The notes under the pieces: generated by a model
Databases searched by the model: none
Seen by the model: only the letters and a program-made list of their open reading frames with translations
What the model was told of the DNA's origin: nothing
Made by a program: the position numbers and the translations under genes
Part shown: one piece after another, positions 59,586 to 64,000 of the stretch
Layout: each line of letters opens with the position of its first letter
How positions within the stretch are numbered: the first letter of the stretch is position 1
From: Candidatus Treponema equifaecale
GTDB lineage: Bacteria > Spirochaetota > Spirochaetia > Treponematales > Treponemataceae
Reading direction: 5' to 3'
Assembly (NCBI GenBank): GCA_018064905.1
Contig: JAGHUJ010000023.1
Span: 29,711 to 93,710 of the forward strand
DNA length: 64,000 nt

Positions 59586-60287
59586 CTACTTTTTTGATTT
59601 TTTGTTAAGAAGCAAAATTGTTCCACAGGCAGCAGCAAAAACCACACCAACGATAATCATCACCATTAATATAGAAAGATTCAGCGATTTTGCTTCGTTC
59701 AGCATTCTGATTCCTTCCGGAAGGTTGATAAAACCAAACACAGCAAAAATGATGAAAGCCAATGCCTTAAAGAGCCAGTCCGGAGTCTTTCCATGAAGAA
59801 AATAACCAATAAGCATTCCGATAATATCAGCGGCAAAAAGACCGATTGATGAAGCAATCCAAATATTGATTGAGCTTGGATTCAAACCGTTTGTTGCACC
59901 AAAAGTGATTGCGGTAAGCTGAGTTTTGTCACCAAGTTCAGCCACAAAGAAGGTGCAGAAAACAGCAAGCGGTGCAAAATTGAATTTACTTTCTCCGGCT
60001 TCTTCTTCATCATCTTCCTTCTGCAATGAAGTCACAGAAAAATAGAAGAATGCTGCCGCTGCAATAAGTTTGATTATCCACAGATTAGATTTAAGGAATT
60101 CATTGAGCAAACCGCCGGCAATTACGGCAAGTCCATTCAGAACAAGAATGGCAATCGCTGTACCAATGCAGATGTGACGGATTTTATACTTGGAAGTCAT
60201 TGCAATCAGCATGAGCTGGGTTTTGTCCCCCATTTCAGCAATGAAAACTGTAAATAAAACTGTAAAAAATAAAGAAATGTTTTCCAT
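59586..60287 (-). CDS. TMEM165/GDT1 (UPF0016) family membrane transporter
   Basis: Twin ExGDKTQ motifs: FIAEMGDKTQLMLIAM and FVAELGDKTQLTAITFGA. Confidence 0.95.
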   Translation of the reverse strand: MENISLFFTVLFTVFIAEMGDKTQLMLIAMTSKYKIRHICIGTAIAILVLNGLAVIAGGLLNEFLKSNLWIIKLIAAAAFFYFSVTSLQKEDDEEEAGESKFNFAPLAVFCTFFVAELGDKTQLTAITFGATNGLNPSSINIWIASSIGLFAADIIGMLIGYFLHGKTPDWLFKALAFIIFAVFGFINLPEGIRMLNEAKSLNLSILMVMIIVGVVFAAACGTILLLNKKSKK

Positions 60288-60345
60288 AAAAAAATCCTAA
60301 CAGAGAAAAAACTGTTAGGATAGACTAATTGCGACGTCCTGTCGC
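60288..60345 (-). promoter_or_regulatory. Putative attenuator: terminator-like hairpin abutting the GDT1 start codon
   Basis: - strand TCCTAACAG-ttttttct-CTGTTAGGA-TTTTTTT-ATG; upstream hairpin GCGACaggacGTCGC (60331-60345). Confidence 0.65.
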
Positions 60346-60356
60346 CGATGAGTTTT

Positions 60357-61133
60357 TTACAAACTTTGTCTGTAGCGTTCGTACAATAAAACTCCTGCTG
60401 CAACAGATACATTAAGGCTGTCAATGTTGCCGCAAGTTGGAATTGAAACGATTGAGTCGCAGGATTCTTCCAAAAGCCTTGAAATTCCTGTACCTTCGCT
60501 TCCCATTACAATACAAGTTTTATCCGGAAATTTAAGAGTCTGAACAGATTCACCGCCTGCATCAGCACCGTAAATCCAGAAGCCAGCTTCCTTTAATTTT
60601 GTGGCAGCACGGTTTAAATTTGTAACTATGCTGAAAGGAACATAAGAGCTGGCACCTGCAGAAGATCTGGCAATGATGTCGTTTGCAGCAATATCGGCTG
60701 GACTGTTGCGCTGAGGCATAACAACCAGGCTTGCACCAAACTGATCAGCCGAACGCATGATTGCACCAACATTATGAGGGTCTGTAACAGAATCCAGAAT
60801 CAGAACAGTGGCACGGTCTTCAGAAAGTTTGGCTTCCTCAACCCAAATGTCAAAATTCACTTCATTCTGGGCTTTTTCAACAACACCTTCTACAGAAAGA
60901 ACAATTCCGCGGTGATCACGGGCAACTTCAGGCAAATTCTGAACCAGCTGATCCAGGCGCTTACCATCAACCTGCGAACACTGAATATTTGCAGTTCTGG
61001 CAACTTCCAGAATCTTTTTTACGCGAGGACCTATCTTAGAATAAGAAAGAGAAAGTCCCTCATTTTTGCCAGATTCGGCAGCCTTGCGAACTTTCTCTTC
61101 AATGGCATGAAAGCCAGTTATAACTTGTGACAT
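60357..61133 (-). CDS. rlmB: 23S rRNA 2'-O-methyltransferase RlmB (SpoU/TrmH family)
   Basis: VLILDSVTDPHNVGAIMRSADQFGA; IVMGSEGTGISRLLEESCDSIVSIPTCGNIDSLNVSVAAGVLLYE. Confidence 0.92.
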   Translation of the reverse strand: MSQVITGFHAIEEKVRKAAESGKNEGLSLSYSKIGPRVKKILEVARTANIQCSQVDGKRLDQLVQNLPEVARDHRGIVLSVEGVVEKAQNEVNFDIWVEEAKLSEDRATVLILDSVTDPHNVGAIMRSADQFGASLVVMPQRNSPADIAANDIIARSSAGASSYVPFSIVTNLNRAATKLKEAGFWIYGADAGGESVQTLKFPDKTCIVMGSEGTGISRLLEESCDSIVSIPTCGNIDSLNVSVAAGVLLYERYRQSL

Positions 61134-61142
61134 TTTTACGAA

Positions 61143-61646
61143 TTATCTGCCGCAGCACTTCTTGAATTTTTTGCCTGAACCACATGGGCATGGATCGTTG
61201 CGGCCAACTTTAGCACCTTCGCGAACAACAGTCATTGGCTTGATGTTTCCTACAGAGTAGAGCCATTCGCCGTTAACTTTCTTGAAGTAACCGATTTCGT
61301 GGTGAACATCGCGGAGATTTGTTTTCTTTTCTGTATAAGTAGCTTCGAATTCTACGATACCTTCTTCGTCTGCTTCAGTACCTTTTTCTGTGCGGAGAAT
61401 CTTGAGTCCGTGCCAGATGGAATTTTTTGCCCATTCTTCAGTAGCCTGTCTGTCGATTTCAGCGATTTTTTCGCCTTCTTCACAAGAATTGATGATGAAG
61501 TCAATTTCCTGCTTTTCGTAAGATGTATAGCGAGCACGCATGAGGCTTTCTGCAGTAGGAGCCTTAGTTTTTCCTTTGATGATAGGTTCACAGCATTCGC
61601 CGTATGATTTTCCAGAGCCACAAGGGCACAAATCTTTGTCTGCCAT
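61143..61646 (-). CDS. YchJ-family SEC-C motif protein
   Basis: [18 protein letters not shown]...[13 protein letters not shown]...[18 protein letters not shown]. Confidence 0.9.
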   Translation of the reverse strand: MADKDLCPCGSGKSYGECCEPIIKGKTKAPTAESLMRARYTSYEKQEIDFIINSCEEGEKIAEIDRQATEEWAKNSIWHGLKILRTEKGTEADEEGIVEFEATYTEKKTNLRDVHHEIGYFKKVNGEWLYSVGNIKPMTVVREGAKVGRNDPCPCGSGKKFKKCCGR

Positions 61647-61785
61647 TTTTGGTTTTCCTTTTAAATTGAATGTCTTTTGATTATAGTGGATTTTTTTTTG
61701 TAATTCAATTGAAAGAGATTAAATGAAAAGTAGCTAAAATTTGACAAAGTAGACATTTTAAAGTTAGTATGAGTCGGAGGAATTT

Positions 61786-62088
61786 ATGACAACCGTTCCA
61801 GTTAAAGACGCAAAAAACAAATTAACTCAGATTTTACACAGGGTCGAAAAAGGTGAATATTTTGAAATCAAACGCCACAATAAAGTAGTTGCCATTCTTT
61901 CACCAAAAGACGCCATTGTAAAAGATGATGCAAGAAATGAATTTATGGCAGGTTTAAGAAAATGGAGAAATGAATCTGCTGAATTATTTTCAAATGAAGA
62001 AATTGATTCGATTTTTACATCTCCAAGAAAGATCGAAAACTTAAAGCGCGCTGACACCATTTCTAAAATTGCAGATTCCTGGAACTGA
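61786..62088 (+). CDS. Phd/YefM-family antitoxin
   Basis: TTVPVKDAKNKLTQILHRVEKGEYFEIKRHNKVVAILSP. Confidence 0.85.
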   Translation: MTTVPVKDAKNKLTQILHRVEKGEYFEIKRHNKVVAILSPKDAIVKDDARNEFMAGLRKWRNESAELFSNEEIDSIFTSPRKIENLKRADTISKIADSWN

Positions 62089-62090
62089 TT

Positions 62091-62525
62091 ATGAATCCAA
62101 TTTATCTTTTAGATACAAATATATATTCAGAGCCTGCAAAACCGTCCCCTGATTCAGAACTTGTAGAACGACTTGCCAAGAATGTTAAACTTTCGGCAAT
62201 TTCTGTTGTTTCCTGGTCTGAATCACTGTACGGTGTAAAAAAACTTCCAGATGGAATAAAAAAAGCAAGGCTTGAAGATTATCTTCTCAACAACATTCAA
62301 GCAAATTTTGAAATTTTGCCATTTGATGCCAATACAGCCTGGGTTTATACAGATTTAAGAACCAGACTTGAAGAAGCAGGAACTCCAGTTCCAGATGCAG
62401 ATTTAAAAATTGCTGCAACGGCCATTTCAAACGGAATGATTCTAATAACAAGAAACCTTAAGGATTTTGAAAATATAAAAAAACACTCAACTCTGGCTAT
62501 ACTGAACTGGTTTGAAGAGGAGTAA
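62091..62525 (+). CDS. PIN-domain (VapC-like) toxin
   Basis: YLLDTNIYSEPAKP...PVPDADLKIAATAISNGMILITRNLKDFENI; directly follows the antitoxin. Confidence 0.88.
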   Translation: MNPIYLLDTNIYSEPAKPSPDSELVERLAKNVKLSAISVVSWSESLYGVKKLPDGIKKARLEDYLLNNIQANFEILPFDANTAWVYTDLRTRLEEAGTPVPDADLKIAATAISNGMILITRNLKDFENIKKHSTLAILNWFEEE

Positions 62526-62534
62526 AACTGAATT

Positions 62535-63353
62535 TTATTGCAAAACCATCTGGTCGTTTGTCATGCTCTGCTTTTTGATTTGTTTGAATCTTTCTGCAAG
62601 GTCATCCAGAGTTAATTTTGCTTTTTCTTCGCCTGCAATGTCCAGAATTATTTCACCGCCGTCCATCATCAAAAGACGGTTGCCGTAATCCAGAGCCTGC
62701 TGCATGTTGTGGGTTACCATCATTACGGTGAGGTTGTATTCTTCTGCAAATTTTCTGGTCAATTCCATTACGATTGCGGCATTTGTTGGATCAAGGGCAG
62801 CGGTGTGTTCGTCTAGCAGAAGAATTGCAGGTTTTGAAAGAACTGCCATCAAAAGTGTAAGTGCCTGTCTCTGACCACCTGAAAACTGCTCAACATTGTC
62901 ATTGAGTCTGTCTTCCAAGCCCATGTTTAGCTGCTTCAATTTTTCTTTAAATTCTGCACGCAGTTTTCTGTTCAATGAAATGCGAAGTCCCTTCCAGCCT
63001 TTTTTGCTGCAGATTACCATGTTGTCTTCAAGAGACATTTTTCCTGCAGTTCCCAGAAGCGGGTTCTGAAAAATTCTTCCAATATATGCTGCACGTTTGT
63101 ATTCAGGATCCTTTGTGATTTCCCTTGCAGCCAAGTTACCGTTCGAGTCTTCCAGTTCCAAAAAGATTTTGCCTTTTGTTGGAGTCAGGGTACCTGAAAT
63201 AATATTGTAGAGAGTAGATTTACCGGCACCATTTGAACCGATTACGGTGATGAAGTCGCCCTTGTTTATGTTCAGGTTGATTGATTTGAGAGCGGTGTTC
63301 TCGTCAGGTGTACCGGGATTGAAGGTAATTCCAATGTTTTCTAATTTAATCAT
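62535..63353 (-). CDS. ABC transporter ATP-binding protein
   Basis: GSNGAGKSTLYNIISGTLTP Walker A, LSGGQ-like FSGGQRQALTLLMAVL, LLLDEHTAALDP. Confidence 0.95.
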   Translation of the reverse strand: MIKLENIGITFNPGTPDENTALKSINLNINKGDFITVIGSNGAGKSTLYNIISGTLTPTKGKIFLELEDSNGNLAAREITKDPEYKRAAYIGRIFQNPLLGTAGKMSLEDNMVICSKKGWKGLRISLNRKLRAEFKEKLKQLNMGLEDRLNDNVEQFSGGQRQALTLLMAVLSKPAILLLDEHTAALDPTNAAIVMELTRKFAEEYNLTVMMVTHNMQQALDYGNRLLMMDGGEIILDIAGEEKAKLTLDDLAERFKQIKKQSMTNDQMVLQ

Positions 63354-63372
63354 AGTTTTTCTTCACTAAAAC

Positions 63373-63432
63373 GGTGGTTGAGCCCGTCGAAACCACCTGG
63401 TTGTTCTGGTCATTTCGACAGGCTCAATGACC
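63373..63432. repeat. REP-like palindrome pair (GGTGGTT and GGTCATT types)
   Basis: ggtggttgagcccgtcgaaaccacc (63373-63397) and ggtcatttcgacaggctcaatgacc (63408-63432). Confidence 0.88.
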
Positions 63433-63442
63433 GATGTTTTTG

Positions 63443-64000
63443 TTACTGCTTTGCAGGCCTTCTGAAATGTTTCATCAAATCAATCTTTCCCTTGTAGTTT
63501 GCAATTATCAGACAGACAACAATTAAAAGACCTGTAATCAATTTTAAATCATTTGCCGTAAGGTTGATGTAGTGGCCGTATTTTCTTGCAAGGAACATAA
63601 GTCCACGGTAAATGACTGAACCAACCAGCACCCTCAATGTGATCATTCCGATTTTGTTTGAGCGGATGATGAATTCACCAAGCATAAGTGAAGCAAGTCC
63701 AGAAACAATCACGCCGGTTCCACTTCCAACATCTGCAAATCCATTGTACATTGCGGCAAAAGCTCCAGACAATGCAGCCAGTCCGTCACCAAAACAAACG
63801 CCGATTCCACGAACAATCTGCGGATTCACACCCTGAGAAACTACCATCTGCTGATTTGAACCAAGCGCTCCCATTGTAAGACCAAGATCAGTATGAAAGA
63901 AAAGATCCAGAAACAGTTTGAACACAACGATGAATGCTATGAGAAAAATCAGGATTCCCATTTCAGAAGGCAGATTTGGAAAATTGGTCTGGGTGAATTC
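63443..64000 (-). CDS. ABC transporter permease (branched-chain amino acid/TrpX-like), partial at window edge
   Basis: Multi-TM; RGIGVCFGDGLAALSGAFAAMYNGFADVGSGTGVIVSGLASLMLGE; frame stays open to 64000. Confidence 0.85.
   Translation of the reverse strand, partial: EFTQTNFPNLPSEMGILIFLIAFIVVFKLFLDLFFHTDLGLTMGALGSNQQMVVSQGVNPQIVRGIGVCFGDGLAALSGAFAAMYNGFADVGSGTGVIVSGLASLMLGEFIIRSNKIGMITLRVLVGSVIYRGLMFLARKYGHYINLTANDLKLITGLLIVVCLIIANYKGKIDLMKHFRRPAKQ

Noticed and set aside
60288-60356. yybP-ykoY Mn2+ riboswitch upstream of the GDT1 gene
   Set aside because: The leader is too short and the consensus loops are not visible; only a terminator-like hairpin is supported.
1-64000. tRNA/rRNA genes, prophage or transposase genes
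   Set aside because: No tRNA-like cloverleaf, rRNA signature or transposase/phage ORF was recognised by eye; tRNAscan and Rfam searches would be needed to exclude small RNAs.

Overview
The window is a low-GC chromosomal segment that looks like a Treponema-type spirochaete, judged from gene content and protein style; no database search was possible. It is mostly housekeeping and signalling genes: rpmB (partial), uvrB, efp-earP, an HtrA/PEGA/radC cluster, an archaeal-type UMP kinase, an ECF sigma/anti-sigma pair, cysS (frameshifted), cNMP-binding, PilZ, TPR and VWA proteins, glyA, an MCP, hslO, a SpoIIE/SpoIIE/STAS operon, leuS, citrate synthase, a pseudouridine synthase, a two-component system, thrH, a sigma-70 factor, tsaD, prephenate dehydrogenase, a GDT1-family transporter, rlmB, a Phd/PIN toxin-antitoxin pair and part of an ABC importer. 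No tRNA, rRNA, transposase, prophage or convincing CRISPR was seen. The most unusual signal is a regular AT-rich array at 43388-43717. It has five units of TGTATATATTT ... AAATATATACA inverted pairs at a 73-74 bp period, with inner and outer centre spacings of 26-27 and 46-47 bp, directly upstream of a PD-(D/E)XK-nuclease-like gene and flanked by GC-rich repeats. A second theme is several families of small palindromic repeats: a MITE-like element with ~31 bp imperfect terminal inverted repeats (two near-identical copies) and paired 25-bp GGTGGTT/GGTCATT palindromes. Repeat-like sequence also appears to be inserted in frame inside earP and a pseudouridine synthase. Other points are a 1-nt frameshift in cysS, a terminator hairpin whose 3' arm carries the SD of the GDT1 gene, and an ACTGTA/TACAGT operator-like cluster upstream of a sigma factor gene.
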